Counted from the stretch's first letter, positions 1 through 8,775 are shown. The stretch: 64,000 nucleotides of DNA from Xanthomonas bonasiae (GCF_017163705.1 NZ_JAFIWB010000008.1:91480-155479), one strand, 5' to 3'. Notes: generated by a model not told the origin, from the sequence alone. Translations and numbers: made by a program.

Positions 1-816
1 CGAGGCGACGATCGACACCCCGCCGAGCACCAGCGGATACAGCACCGCGTTGCGCCCGGCCTCGGCCGCCATCAGCCCGCCGAGCAGCATGGTGGCGATG
101 ACGGTGACCGCGTAGGTCTCGAACAGGTCCGCGGCCATGCCCGCGCAGTCGCCGACGTTGTCGCCGACGTTGTCGGCGATCACTGCCGGGTTGCGCGGAT
201 CGTCCTCGGGGATGCCGGCCTCGACCTTGCCGACCAGGTCCGCGCCGACGTCGGCGCCCTTGGTGAAGATGCCGCCGCCCAGCCGCGCGAAGATCGAGAT
301 CAGCGAACTGCCGAAGGCCAGGCCGACCAGCGCATGCAGGCTTTCCTCGACGCTGCGCCCCAGCCATTGCAGCACGCCGTAGTAGCCGGCCACGCCGATC
401 AGGCCCAGCCCGACCACCAGCATGCCGGTGATCGCGCCGCCGCGGAACGCCACGTCCATCGCCGGCCCCAGGCCGCGCCGCGCCGCCTCGGCGGTGCGCA
501 CGTTGGCGCGCACCGACAGGTTCATGCCGATGTAGCCGGCCGCGCCGGACAGCACCGCGCCGATCGCGAAGCCGCCGGCGGTGTACCAGCTCAGGAAGAA
601 CCCGACCAGCAGCAACAGCGCCACGCCGGCGATGGCGATGGTCTGGTATTGGCGGTTGAGGTAGGCGCGTGCGCCTTCCTGGATCGCATCGGCGATCTGC
701 CGCATGCGTTCGTTGCCGGCGGGCTGCGCCAGGATCCAGCGCGTGGACACGACGCCGTAGAGTACTGCCAAGACCGCGCACGCCAGTGCCACGGTGACCG
801 CATATCGTTCCAGCAT
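1..816 (-). CDS. hppA: Membrane-bound proton-translocating pyrophosphatase (N-terminal part, runs off the window)
   Basis: The 272 visible codons are the N-terminal part of an H+-PPase, an inner-membrane pump that hydrolyses pyrophosphate and moves protons. The start is the ATG at 814-816, giving a first membrane segment ([20 protein letters not shown]). The substrate-binding signature is clear: [20 protein letters not shown] is followed by [20 protein letters not shown] and [18 protein letters not shown]. The acidic residues of these blocks bind Mg-PPi in the family. The residue that separates K+-dependent from K+-independent pumps lies beyond the window edge, so that class cannot be stated. 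A PPi-type phosphofructokinase lies 5 kb away, so the neighbourhood is rich in PPi users. Confidence 0.96.
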   Translation of the reverse strand, partial: MLERYAVTVALACAVLAVLYGVVSTRWILAQPAGNERMRQIADAIQEGARAYLNRQYQTIAIAGVALLLLVGFFLSWYTAGGFAIGAVLSGAAGYIGMNLSVRANVRTAEAARRGLGPAMDVAFRGGAITGMLVVGLGLIGVAGYYGVLQWLGRSVEESLHALVGLAFGSSLISIFARLGGGIFTKGADVGADLVGKVEAGIPEDDPRNPAVIADNVGDNVGDCAGMAADLFETYAVTVIATMLLGGLMAAEAGRNAVLYPLVLGGVSIVAS

Positions 817-1072
817 GACCCCTCCCAAGGATGTGGATGTCGCCCAAGCGTGTGGACGTACAGCGGGATCACACCGAAGGAGCCTGAGGCATGCAACGAC
901 TCCGCGGCCGCAACGCGCCGGTGGTGCGTATCGCAATGTGCGACCTGGCTTGAACCGGGCCGAGTATGCGCCCGGGTCCTACGCATCGCCAGCGGCAGGC
1001 GCCTGCGCTGTCTTGGCGCCGCGTTCAGTCGGCGCGTGGCAGCGTTGCGCATCGCTTCCAAGGAGCAAGCCC

Positions 1073-1612
1073 ATGCAATCGACGATCCCGGCGCGGCGGC
1101 GCGCATTCGCTTCGACCCTGGCCCTGGGCCTGTGCGCCTGCGCGCCGCTGGCGGCGCTGGCCGCCGATCCGGTCCCGGAACTGCAGCGCCAGCCCGGTGC
1201 CGCGCAGGCGGTGGGTGTGGTGCACACGATCCGGCAGATCCCCGAGGCCTGCGTGCGCTTCGAAGGCGTCTACACCGGCGATGCGGCACAGCCCTACAAG
1301 TTTTCCGCGGTGCGCAGCAGCCCCACCTGCCAGCCGCGCGCCAGGCTGGTGGAGTTCGACCAGGCCAAGCCCAGCGAGGCCACCGGCTGGAAGTTCAACG
1401 ACGTGATCCGCGTGCCCAGCGCGGCCTGTCCGTCGCAGCAGGCGGTGGTGCGGGTGTGGCGCAAGCCGGTGGCGACCAAGGCGGAGCTCGACGGCCAGGG
1501 CCAGTCGCGGATCTATCTGGAAGAGGCGAAGAAGCAGGCCGCGGCCGGCGCGATCGCGCAGGTGCCGCAGTTCGCCGCGCAGATGACGCTGGAAGGCAAG
1601 GCCTGCCGCTGA
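1073..1612 (+). CDS. Secreted hypothetical protein, 179 aa
   Basis: I do not recognise this family. The protein starts with a Sec-type signal (RRRAFASTLALGLCACAPLAALAA, cleavage near residue 31) and continues as a small periplasmic domain with four cysteines (around CVRFEG, PTCQPR, ACPSQ and the C-terminal GKACR), which could form two disulfides. The start at 1073 is preferred over the ATG at 794 because it follows AAGGAG and places the signal peptide at the N-terminus. It is divergent from hppA with a gap of about 250 bp. No catalytic motif is visible. Confidence 0.75.
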   Translation: MQSTIPARRRAFASTLALGLCACAPLAALAADPVPELQRQPGAAQAVGVVHTIRQIPEACVRFEGVYTGDAAQPYKFSAVRSSPTCQPRARLVEFDQAKPSEATGWKFNDVIRVPSAACPSQQAVVRVWRKPVATKAELDGQGQSRIYLEEAKKQAAAGAIAQVPQFAAQMTLEGKACR

Positions 1613-1901
1613 GCCGGGGCGCGGAGCGGCATTTCGCCGCGCGCGGCATCCCCAATTGGTTCCGGCGAGATTTGCGGGACGTCGCCCGCTGCGTGCCTGC
1701 TTAAGCGTCGCCGCCGATGCCATGCATGGACATCGGCGGGTGCGGCGCGTCCTCGCCTGGTGCGATGCGCATGCTCGCAAGCTTCATCGCGTCCAGTGCC
1801 GCTGGCGGCTGTCTCGGACTGTCGCGCCCCGCCGCCGATGCGCACTGCCGTTGTTTCAGGTGTGCAGTTCGGCGCGTGGGCGCATTCGAGCCGGTGCAGG
1901 C

Positions 1902-2129
1902 CTAGCGCGCCGCTTCCGGCCCTTGTCGCCGCCGCCGCAACCATTCGTCGGCAACCTCGCCCATGCTCCTGGGCATGCCGTCCTTGATCCACGCCATGAA
2001 GTCGCGATCGAACTTGAACTCGGCGCCGCATGCGCCGCTGAGGAAGCGGCGTACTGCCTGCGTATTCCGATAGGTCCTGTCGACCGGCGTCGCGCGCGTG
2101 ATCGGGCCGTTTTGCCAGTCGAAGCTCAT
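1902..2129 (-). CDS. DUF6434 small protein, copy 1
   Basis: This encodes a 75-residue soluble protein, MSFDWQNGPITRATPVDRTY onward, with the pattern W.nGPIT.aTPvd.tyrNtQaVRRFl, FkFdr.FmaWiKdG and MgeVa.EWLRR. It matches my memory of the DUF6434 domain, whose function is unknown. The ATG at 2127-2129 follows AAGGAA at a good distance, so the longer upstream reading is not needed. A second copy of the same length lies at 3748-3975 on the same strand; the two flank the 442-aa secreted protein gene. High lysine and arginine content and the conserved WiKdG/EWLRR end could suit nucleic-acid or protein binding, which is inference only. Confidence 0.75.
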   Translation of the reverse strand: MSFDWQNGPITRATPVDRTYRNTQAVRRFLSGACGAEFKFDRDFMAWIKDGMPRSMGEVADEWLRRRRQGPEAAR

Positions 2130-2223
2130 CTCGTTCCTTGCCGATCGTGCGCGCCGGTCGCGATCTTGTCTTTCGTCGCGCTCCTGGCAATACTCCTGCA
2201 CGCGCTAAAAGGTCCGAGCATCC

Positions 2224-3552
2224 ATGCGGTTTCAATCGATTGTCGGCGGCTTGTTGTGGCTGATGGCGGCGACGGCTGCGAGTACGGCCGCGATGCCTTC
2301 CGCCATGGCCTCGCCGGCCGTGCCGGATGCGCCCGCGTCGGATGCGGCGGCGCGCGTCCAGGCCGCCAACGACCAGTCCGTCCAGGACGCCATGCATGGC
2401 CGCTATCTGGATGCCTCGTTCGGCCTGCTGGCGCATCTCGGCGTCGCCTCGGCGGGCGATATCCAGGATGCGGACGTGTTCGACCAATGGGCGCAGGTGA
2501 TGTCGTGCATGACCGGCATGCCGACGTTCAATCCGGCGAAGGCGGCGGACTTCCACGTGCCCGAAGAACAGCTCGCCGACCTGCGCGCCGCGCACGGCGT
2601 TTCCGCGCTTGCGGAGATCGTGCGCCGCGCGCGCCGCACCAGCATCGTGATCCTCGACGAGAACCATCTCGATCCACGCGGCCGCGCGTTCGGGCTGGAG
2701 GTCGCGCGCGCCTTGCGCCCGCTCGGCTACACCGTGCTGGCGGCCGAGGCGTTGAAGCGCGATGCCGACGATGCGGTCTCGCGCGACAAGATGGCGGCGC
2801 TCTCGAAGGACGGCTACCCACGGCAGACGAGCGGCTACTACCTGCACGATCCGGTCTTCGCCGATTTCCTGCGCCAGTCGCTCGCGCTGGGCTACCATCT
2901 GGTGTCGTACGAAACCACGCGCACGGACTACGCCGCCGATCCCGGCGAGGCCCAGGCGCAGCGGGAGCAGGACCAGGCCGACAACCTCATCCGGCGCGCG
3001 CTCGAGCACGCTCCCGCCAGCAAGATCCTGATCTATGCCGGCGAACACCATGCCGCCGAACGGCCGATCGCCGCAGAGGGCGGAAAGGTCGAGATGATGG
3101 CGCAGCGGCTCAAGCGCGCCACGGGCATCGATCCGCTGACGATCGACCAGGCGGGCCTGTCGCCGATCCCGATGAATCGGCCCGACGCCGACCTGTACGC
3201 CATCGCCGAACCCAAGACACATGGCCGCTCCGTGGTCTTGATGCGGCACGGCAAGCCGCTGACGGTGGGCCTGCTAGCGGGTTCGGTCGATCTGCAGGTC
3301 GTGCACCCGCGCACGACGCTCGTCGCCGGGCGTCCGCAATGGCTGGCGGGCATGGGCCGCACGCCGAGTCCGATCCCGCAGGCGCTGTTGCCGACCGCCG
3401 GCACCCGCCTGGTCCAGGCCTTCGTCGCGCGCGAGGGCGACGACGCGATCGCGCTGGACCAAGTGCTGGTCGCGCCGGGAACCGCAGCTCCCGCGTTGAT
3501 GCTGCCGTCGCTGCCGGTTCGCTATGCCGTGCAGGAACGCGACGCGCGCTAA
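2224..3552 (+). CDS. Secreted ChaN/EreA-like protein, 442 aa
   Basis: The N-terminus is a Sec signal (MRFQSIVGGLLWLMAATAAS, about residues 1-30). The body contains SIVILDENHLDPRGRAFGLE at about residues 140-160 and ILIYAGEHHAAE near residue 270. These match the spacing of the [GD]E.H and late GxxHa motifs of the EreA/ChaN-like (haem-binding uptake) superfamily, in which the histidines sit in a shared pocket. ExxH and EHH are kept here, so a metal, haem or hydrolytic site is plausible, but the substrate is unknown. The gene is flanked on both sides by copies of a DUF6434 gene on the other strand. The family assignment is by motif only. Confidence 0.65.
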   Translation: MRFQSIVGGLLWLMAATAASTAAMPSAMASPAVPDAPASDAAARVQAANDQSVQDAMHGRYLDASFGLLAHLGVASAGDIQDADVFDQWAQVMSCMTGMPTFNPAKAADFHVPEEQLADLRAAHGVSALAEIVRRARRTSIVILDENHLDPRGRAFGLEVARALRPLGYTVLAAEALKRDADDAVSRDKMAALSKDGYPRQTSGYYLHDPVFADFLRQSLALGYHLVSYETTRTDYAADPGEAQAQREQDQADNLIRRALEHAPASKILIYAGEHHAAERPIAAEGGKVEMMAQRLKRATGIDPLTIDQAGLSPIPMNRPDADLYAIAEPKTHGRSVVLMRHGKPLTVGLLAGSVDLQVVHPRTTLVAGRPQWLAGMGRTPSPIPQALLPTAGTRLVQAFVAREGDDAIALDQVLVAPGTAAPALMLPSLPVRYAVQERDAR

Positions 3553-3747
3553 GGCCTGCAACGCGATCGGCACCGCCTGGCCCAATCGCGTCGCCAGGTC
3601 CTGGGCAGTCGCGAGGCTGCGCTGCGCAGCCGCACTTGGCAGCAGGTTGGAGAACTGATGCCACTGCGTTCTTTGTCGCCAGTTCTTAATCGAACGCACA
3701 GGCCACGCACGCGGAGTCGAACATATAGGCCACGCGAACCCACGCAG

Positions 3748-3975
3748 CTATCGAGCTGGCGACAGTCCTGCCCGCTGCCGGCGCAGCCATTCGGCGGCAA
3801 CGTCGCCCATGTTCTTGGGCGCGCCGTCCTTGATCCATGCCACGAAGGCGCGATCGAACTTGAACCCGGCCCCGCACGCGCCGGCCAGGAACCGGCGCAC
3901 GGCCTGCGCATTGCGGCAGGTCTCGTCCACCGGGGTTGCGTGCGTGATCGGACCGTTGTGCCAATCGACGCCCAT
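3748..3975 (-). CDS. DUF6434 small protein, copy 2
   Basis: A 75-residue paralogue of the protein at 1902-2129: MGVDWHNGPITHATPVDETC onward, then NAQAVRRFLAGACGAGFKFD and AWIKDGAPKNMGDVAAEWLR. The length is identical to copy 1 and most positions are conserved, so the pair arose by a fairly recent duplication. The start at 3973-3975 follows a GGAAC-type site and matches copy 1; the upstream extension to 4077 has no counterpart in copy 1. The function of the domain is unknown. Confidence 0.75.
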   Translation of the reverse strand: MGVDWHNGPITHATPVDETCRNAQAVRRFLAGACGAGFKFDRAFVAWIKDGAPKNMGDVAAEWLRRQRAGLSPAR

Positions 3976-4116
3976 TCCGGTTCCTTGTCGCCGGTTTGCA
4001 GGGCGGATGCCGGTTGCCGTGCGATAGCGTAACTGCCTCCTGCGCCGTGAATCCGCAGCACCCTTGCGCCTGGACAACCATTATCCAAGGCGGGGAGCGT
4101 GTTCTCGCCAGGCGCC

Positions 4117-4656
4117 TCAGGAAGTCGAGGGCGCCGGACGCGGCTTCCGGAAGCTCAGCCACAGGGCGGAAAGCAGGAAGTAGAGTCCGCCGAATCCAGC
4201 GTAGGGCGCGAGCTGGGCGAGGGTCGGCGCGGCGCCGAACGACTGGACGACGAAGAAGACACCGGCGAGCGCCGATTGGGCGCCACTGAGCATCATGAAG
4301 ACCTGGCCGCCGAGCTTGCGGCGGCGGATGCCCACGGCGAGCTGGAACAGTCCGGCGAGCAGCGCCCATGCGCCGAAAACCAGGACGCCGCCCGGGTTGC
4401 CGTGCAGCGCGAACGCGATGGCCATGGCGACGGCGGTGACGGCACTGACCAGCGCGTTGAACGTCTGCCCCGGGTTGGCCTGGAGTCCGCCGCTGCGCCG
4501 CGCATCCAGAACGTTCGCGAGCGCGTCCCAGGCCGGGTAAAGCACCAGGAGTGTCCCGGCGAGCGCCGCGGATCCGGGCGAGGAAAGGAGGGCCGCGGCA
4601 ACCCAGGCAAAGGCGGCGGCGGCGCGCAGGAAGTAGAAATTGCGAAGTGCGTTCAT
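4117..4656 (-). CDS. DUF308/HdeD-like small membrane protein
   Basis: A 179-residue inner-membrane protein with about six hydrophobic segments, among them FYFLRAAAAFAWVAAALL, LAGTLLVLYPAWDALANVL and YFLLSALWLSF, ending in a short basic-proline tail. The fold resembles DUF308/HdeD-type proteins. The start at 4654-4656 is chosen because GAGG lies about 9 bp upstream; the ATG three codons earlier is too close to that site. The gene is divergent from a TetR regulator, and two matching operator-like repeats lie between the two starts, so TetR control is very likely. The substrate or role is not evident. Confidence 0.75.
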   Translation of the reverse strand: MNALRNFYFLRAAAAFAWVAAALLSSPGSAALAGTLLVLYPAWDALANVLDARRSGGLQANPGQTFNALVSAVTAVAMAIAFALHGNPGGVLVFGAWALLAGLFQLAVGIRRRKLGGQVFMMLSGAQSALAGVFFVVQSFGAAPTLAQLAPYAGFGGLYFLLSALWLSFRKPRPAPSTS

Positions 4657-4682
4657 GGGGGACATCCTCGGAAGAGATATCA

Positions 4683-4699
4683 ACCTACTAGTTGGTAGG
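4683..4699. promoter_or_regulatory. Putative TetR operator, site 1
   Basis: ACCTACTAGTTGGTAGG is an interrupted palindrome (CCTAC/GTAGG arms, 6-bp centre). It lies 27 bp upstream of the DUF308-type gene start and shares ACCTAC..G.TGGTAG with site 2 at 4768-4784. Being duplicated between a divergent TetR/target pair is what makes it credible. Confidence 0.6.
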
Positions 4700-4767
4700 C
4701 AAATAGTCAATGCATTCCTGAGATCCCTTGATCTCAGGCCATACAGCGCTTGATGGACCGAGTGACT

Positions 4768-4784
4768 ACCTACCGGGTGGTAGA
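4768..4784. promoter_or_regulatory. Putative TetR operator, site 2
   Basis: ACCTACCGGGTGGTAGA repeats the pattern of site 1 and ends 8 bp before the TetR start codon, so a bound repressor would block its own gene (autoregulation). The shared consensus is ACCTACYRGKTGGTAG. Confidence 0.6.
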
Positions 4785-4792
4785 ATCCAGCC

Positions 4793-5368
4793 ATGACCAC
4801 GCAGCAGAAACTGATCGATTCGGCCCGTTACCTGATCCAGACCCGGGGCTACAACGGCTTCAGCTACGCCGACGTCGCCGAACAGGTACAGGTGCGCAAG
4901 GCGAGCATCCACCACCACTTTCCTGCCAAGGCCGATCTGGCGCGTGCGGTCGTGGAGGAATCCCGCGCCCTGATCGTTGCGCAGACCCGGATGCTGGAGA
5001 GCGGCGTCTTCGATCCCGAGCAGCAACTCGGCTTCTATACCGGCTACTGGGAGCGGTGCATCGCCGACGCGTCCGCCCCTTTTTGCGTCGCCGGCATGCT
5101 CGCCAGCGAATTGCCCACCTTGCCCGACGATCTGGCCGAGCATGTGCGCGCGCACTTCCGCGACCTGTCGAACTGGCTGGAAATCGTACTGACCAAGGGC
5201 GCGCAACTGGGCCGCTTCCAGCTGCAAGGCTCCGCCCGCCTGGAGGCGGAAGCGTTCATGTCGATCGTGTACGGCGCGATGCTCACCGCGCGCGCCTATG
5301 GCGAACCGAAGGTGTTCGCGGAGATCGTCCAAAGCGGGCTGAAGAAGCTTCTGCGCCCGCCAGGGTGA
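4793..5368 (+). CDS. TetR/AcrR-family transcriptional regulator
   Basis: A 191-residue repressor of the usual TetR length. Residues 1-50 form the helix-turn-helix (TTQQKLIDSARYLIQTRGYN, then FSYADVAEQVQVRKASIHHH). The rest is an all-helical ligand-binding and dimerisation domain with one conserved-looking cysteine in FCVAGMLASELPTLP. It is divergent from the DUF308-like membrane protein and has one operator-like site abutting its own start, so it probably represses both genes. The ligand is unknown; CVAGMLASE resembles the core of regulators of small quinone- or electrophile-responsive sets, which is only a weak hint. Confidence 0.9.
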   Translation: MTTQQKLIDSARYLIQTRGYNGFSYADVAEQVQVRKASIHHHFPAKADLARAVVEESRALIVAQTRMLESGVFDPEQQLGFYTGYWERCIADASAPFCVAGMLASELPTLPDDLAEHVRAHFRDLSNWLEIVLTKGAQLGRFQLQGSARLEAEAFMSIVYGAMLTARAYGEPKVFAEIVQSGLKKLLRPPG

Positions 5369-5515
5369 TCCGCCCGGCGCTCAACCGGCACAGCGCGCCG
5401 GGTGCAGGAGATGTGGCGTCGGGGACCCGGCTGCAGCGAAAGCGGCACTGTCCCGGCGGCCATGACCGAAGCGCGCTGGACGCCGGGGCCCGCGCCCCGG
5501 CACCCGCGCCATGCC

Positions 5516-6775
5516 TCACCCCTCCCAGGCCGGCAACTTCTTCTTCACCGCCACGTTCTTCAGCGCCACGTACTTCGGCAGGCCGTCGTTGCGGTCGTAG
5601 GGCGGATAGGCTTCGCCGCGGATCAGCGGCTGCAGGTAGCGGCGCGCCTTCTCGGTGATGCCGAAGCCGTCCTTGCGCAGGAACGCCGGCGGCATCTTCT
5701 TCTCGTGGTTGGCGATCTTGCTCAGCGGCGCGGCTTCGATCTTCCAGCGGTACGGCGCATCGCTGCTGCGCACGATCACCGGCATCACCGCGTTCATGCC
5801 CTTCAGCGCGAACTGCACCGCGGCCTTGCCGGCCGCCTGGGCCTGTTCCCAGTCGGTCTTGGAGGCGATGTGGCGGGCCGAGCGCTGCAGGTAGTCGGGC
5901 AGGGTCCAGTGCACCTTGTAGCCGAGTTCGGCCTTGACCTTGCCGGCCAGGTAAGAAGCCACGCCTCCGAGCTGGCTGTGGCCGAACGCGTCCGTGCCGC
6001 CGCCGGCATCGGCGACGAAGCGTCCGTCGGCGGTCTGGATGCCTTCGCTGGCCACCACCACGCACCAGCCGACCTTGTCCACCACCTTGCGCACCTGCGC
6101 CAGGAACGCGGCTTCGTCGTAGGCGCGTTCGGGAAACAGGATGATCTGCGGCGCGTCGTCGGGCGACTGCGCGGCCAGGCCGGCCGCGGCGGCCAGCCAG
6201 CCGGCGTGGCGGCCCATCGCCTCGTAGACAAATACCTTAGTCGAGGTCTCGGCCATCGCCGCCACGTCCAGCGCCGCCTCGCGCACCGACACCGCTGTGT
6301 ACTTGGCGGCCGAACCGAAGCCGGGACAGGTGTCGGTGACCGCCAGGTCGTTGTCGATGGTCTTGGGCACGCCGATGCAGTGCAGCGGATAGCCGAATGC
6401 GTCGGCCAGCTGCGACACCTTCCACGCCGTGTCGGCCGAATCGTTGCCGCCGTTGTAGAGGAAGTAGCGCACGTCGTGCGCCTGCAAGACCTGCAGCAGG
6501 CGCTCGTACTTGGCGCGGTCGGCCTCCAGCGACTTGAGCTTGTAGCGGCACGAGCCGAACGCGCCGCCGGGGGTGTGCGCCAGCGCGCGGATCGCCGCGG
6601 CCGACTCCTTGGAGGTGTCGATCAGCTCCTCGCGCAGCGCGCCGAGAATGCCGTTGCGCGCGGCCAGGACCTTGACCTTGCGCGCGCGCGCCTCGCCGAT
6701 CACGGCGGCGGCACTGGCGTTGATGACGGCGGTGACGCCGCCGGACTGGGCATACAGCAAGGTGCCTTGGGCCAT
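5516..6775 (-). CDS. pfp: Pyrophosphate-dependent 6-phosphofructokinase
   Basis: This 419-residue enzyme phosphorylates fructose 6-phosphate, reversibly, using PPi as donor. Visible motifs are AQSGGVTAVINAS (residues 9-21), NGGNDS (108-113), PKTIDNDLAVTDTCPGFGSA (from 137) and EAMGRHAGWLAA. The Asp in GGxDS and the Lys of PKTIDND are the residues that mark PPi- rather than ATP-dependent members. The homologous Xanthomonas campestris enzyme is known to use PPi. The start at 6773-6775 gives the family's usual N-terminus. It is divergent from adk and near hppA, fitting a PPi-linked energy economy. Confidence 0.93.
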   Translation of the reverse strand: MAQGTLLYAQSGGVTAVINASAAAVIGEARARKVKVLAARNGILGALREELIDTSKESAAAIRALAHTPGGAFGSCRYKLKSLEADRAKYERLLQVLQAHDVRYFLYNGGNDSADTAWKVSQLADAFGYPLHCIGVPKTIDNDLAVTDTCPGFGSAAKYTAVSVREAALDVAAMAETSTKVFVYEAMGRHAGWLAAAAGLAAQSPDDAPQIILFPERAYDEAAFLAQVRKVVDKVGWCVVVASEGIQTADGRFVADAGGGTDAFGHSQLGGVASYLAGKVKAELGYKVHWTLPDYLQRSARHIASKTDWEQAQAAGKAAVQFALKGMNAVMPVIVRSSDAPYRWKIEAAPLSKIANHEKKMPPAFLRKDGFGITEKARRYLQPLIRGEAYPPYDRNDGLPKYVALKNVAVKKKLPAWEG

Positions 6776-6920
6776 GGTCGGGACTCGCTCCTGGGGTGGG
6801 GACATTGCCGGGACATTGCCCGGATGCGTTAAGCTGGGGGCCTTGCGGTACAGCGCAGGCGTGGCCCCCGAGTCTAACGCCGCCGGCCGCGCACGGTAAT
6901 TTCCTCGAGGAGTCAGGTTG

Positions 6921-7484
6921 ATGCGATTGGTTCTGTTGGGACCGCCCGGATCGGGCAAGGGCACGCAGGCGAGCCGCCTGAAGGACAAGCTGCAGATCCC
7001 GCACATTTCCACCGGCGACCTGCTGCGCGCCGAAGTCGCCGCCGGCACTCCGCTGGGCGTGCAGGCCAAGGAAGTGATGGCGCGCGGCGACCTGGTTTCC
7101 GACGATATCCTGCTTGGCATGCTCGAATCGCGGCTCGGCCGCGACGACGTCGCCAACGGTTTCATCCTCGACGGCTATCCACGCAACCTGGCCCAGGCCT
7201 CGGCGCTGGACGAACTGCTGGCCAAGATCGGCCAGCCGCTGGACGCGGTGGTGCAGTTGGACGTGGCCACCGAACTGCTGGTCGAGCGCATCGCAGGCCG
7301 CGCCAAGGCCGAAGGCCGCGAAGACGACAACCCCGAGTCGGTGCGCAAGCGCCTGCAGGTGTACAACGATTCGACCGCGCCGGTGATCGGTTTCTACGAC
7401 AAGCGTGGCACCCTGGCGCGCGTGGACGGCGTCGGTTCGCTGGACGACGTGCTGACGCGCATCCTGGCGGCGATCGGCCGCTGA
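6921..7484 (+). CDS. adk: Adenylate kinase
   Basis: A 187-residue cytosolic enzyme that interconverts ATP + AMP and 2 ADP. The P-loop GPPGSGKGTQASRL is at residues 7-20, STGDLLRAEV and GFILDGYPRN follow, and GRAKAEGREDDNPESVRKRL replaces the LID region. The LID is of the short, zinc-free type. The ATG at 6921 follows CGAGGAG; a TTG directly upstream is also in frame. It lies divergent from the PPi-phosphofructokinase with about 145 bp between them. Confidence 0.97.
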   Translation: MRLVLLGPPGSGKGTQASRLKDKLQIPHISTGDLLRAEVAAGTPLGVQAKEVMARGDLVSDDILLGMLESRLGRDDVANGFILDGYPRNLAQASALDELLAKIGQPLDAVVQLDVATELLVERIAGRAKAEGREDDNPESVRKRLQVYNDSTAPVIGFYDKRGTLARVDGVGSLDDVLTRILAAIGR

Positions 7485-7590
7485 GCCGGCCCTGCGTCGA
7501 GCGGCCGCCTCGCTGCGGCGCTCGGCGCGCCTGCTGGTCCGACGCATCCGTAGCCCCTGCTTCGCAGGCCTGCCGCCATCGTGCTGGGCG

Positions 7591-8400
7591 CACTGTAGGA
7601 GGGGCTTCAGCCCCGACGGCTTCCGACCTCGGAAGGCGCGCTGCTGCGCTGGTCGCGGTTGAAACCGCTCCTACAGGGAATATGCGCTTGGTGGGTTGGG
7701 TGCGTCGTGGGCGTGCTTCGGCCCGCGCACTGCCCGACGCCGTGTCAGGTCTGCCGCTTCGTTCGTCGCGACCGATAGCGAGGCCATCGGAGTCGCTCCC
7801 TAAGGGACTTGTGGCCTGCTCACCGGATGCACTGTCGGAGGGACTTCAGTCCCGACGCATTGCGCCGCCGGAAAGCACGCCGTTTCGCTCGTCGCGGCTG
7901 AAGCCGCTCCTACAGGGACTTGCGGCAAGCTGACTGGGTGCACTGTAGGAGGGGCTTCGGCCCCGACGGTTTCCGACCTCGGAAGGCGCGCTGCTGCGCT
8001 GATCGCGGTTGAAGCCGCCCCTACAGGGAAAAAATGCGCTTGGTGGTTGGGTGCGTTGTGGGGAGTGCTTCGGCCCCCGCACTGCCTGACGCCGTGTCAG
8101 GTTTGCCGCTTCGTTCGTCGCGACCGATAGCGAGGCCATCGGAGTCGCTCCCTAAGGGACTTGCGGCCTGCTCACTGGGTGCACTGTGGGAGGGACTTCA
8201 GTCCCGACGCATTGCGCGGCCGGGAAGCACGCCGCTGTGCTCGTCGCGGCTGAAGCCGCTCCTACAGGGACTTGCGGCAAGCTGACTGGGTGCACTGTAG
8301 GAGGGGCTTCAGCCCCGACAGGCTGTGTCCGAAGTCCGCACCTCTCACACTGCGCTTGTCGGGGTTGAAACCGCTGCTGCAAGGGATAAAGGGACGCAAG
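7591..8400. repeat. Tandem array of REP-type hairpins, about 350-bp unit, 2.3 copies
   Basis: Three copies of the sequence starting CACTGTAGGAGGGGCTTC occur at 7591, 7941 and 8293, giving periods of 350 and 352 bp. Each unit holds several half-hairpins of the type TGTAGGAGGGGCTTCAGCCC and its complement GTTGAAACCGCTCCTACAG, plus an older TCGGAGTCGCTCCCTAAGGG form. The third unit is truncated. These are the REP/palindromic intergenic repeats common in xanthomonads, known in other genera to be moved by RAYT transposases. No transposase gene is visible here. Short ORFs in this stretch are repeat-derived and not called. Confidence 0.85.
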
Positions 8401-8544
8401 GCCGGCGTGTGCGGCGCGCGCGCAGGGCTCAAGCCCGCCAGGGCGTCGACCCACTCCGGCTGCCGCGCGTCCGTGCCACCTGGTCGGCGAGCCGCGTTCT
8501 GCGCCAGGATCCAGCTATATCCGTCGCCAAGGGCGGGCAGGGCA

Positions 8545-8775
8545 AAACAAACCATGCCTCCCGCCACGCGTGGACGCGGGCGGGAGGCCGGAAACGTTAG
8601 GTGCCAGCGAACGGGCTTGCTCAGGGCCCCACAACATGAGCTCCCTTGGGGATGGCCTCTTGGGGAGTAGGACCGTAGGGTGTTGCGGCTGGCTTGTTCA
8701 TTTTCGATGTTGGCTCCCGACTTGCCTATCGGGAACTTTCTTCGGGGGGTGTGGGGGATTTCCTAACTTGACGTG
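8545..8775 (-). ncRNA. Candidate structured small RNA with C-rich loops (low confidence)
   Basis: The 489 bp between the repeat array and mpl holds no convincing gene. Read on the minus strand it can form short hairpins with C-rich loops (CCG-CAACACCCTA-CGG, CCT-ACTCCCCAAG-AGG) and TCCCGA...TCGGGA near its 5' end. It ends in a 10-bp stem at 8556-8588 (GCCTCCCGCC/GGCGGGAGGC) followed by the T-rich ATGGTTTGTTTTG. C-rich loops are typical of some trans-acting sRNAs in xanthomonads. No clear promoter was found, so this may be nothing more than GC-rich spacer. Confidence 0.25.

Noticed and set aside
7682..8368. Several 60-100-codon ORFs in the REP array
   Set aside because: They are translations of repeat copies (the same peptide recurs at 350-bp intervals) and have no independent evidence.
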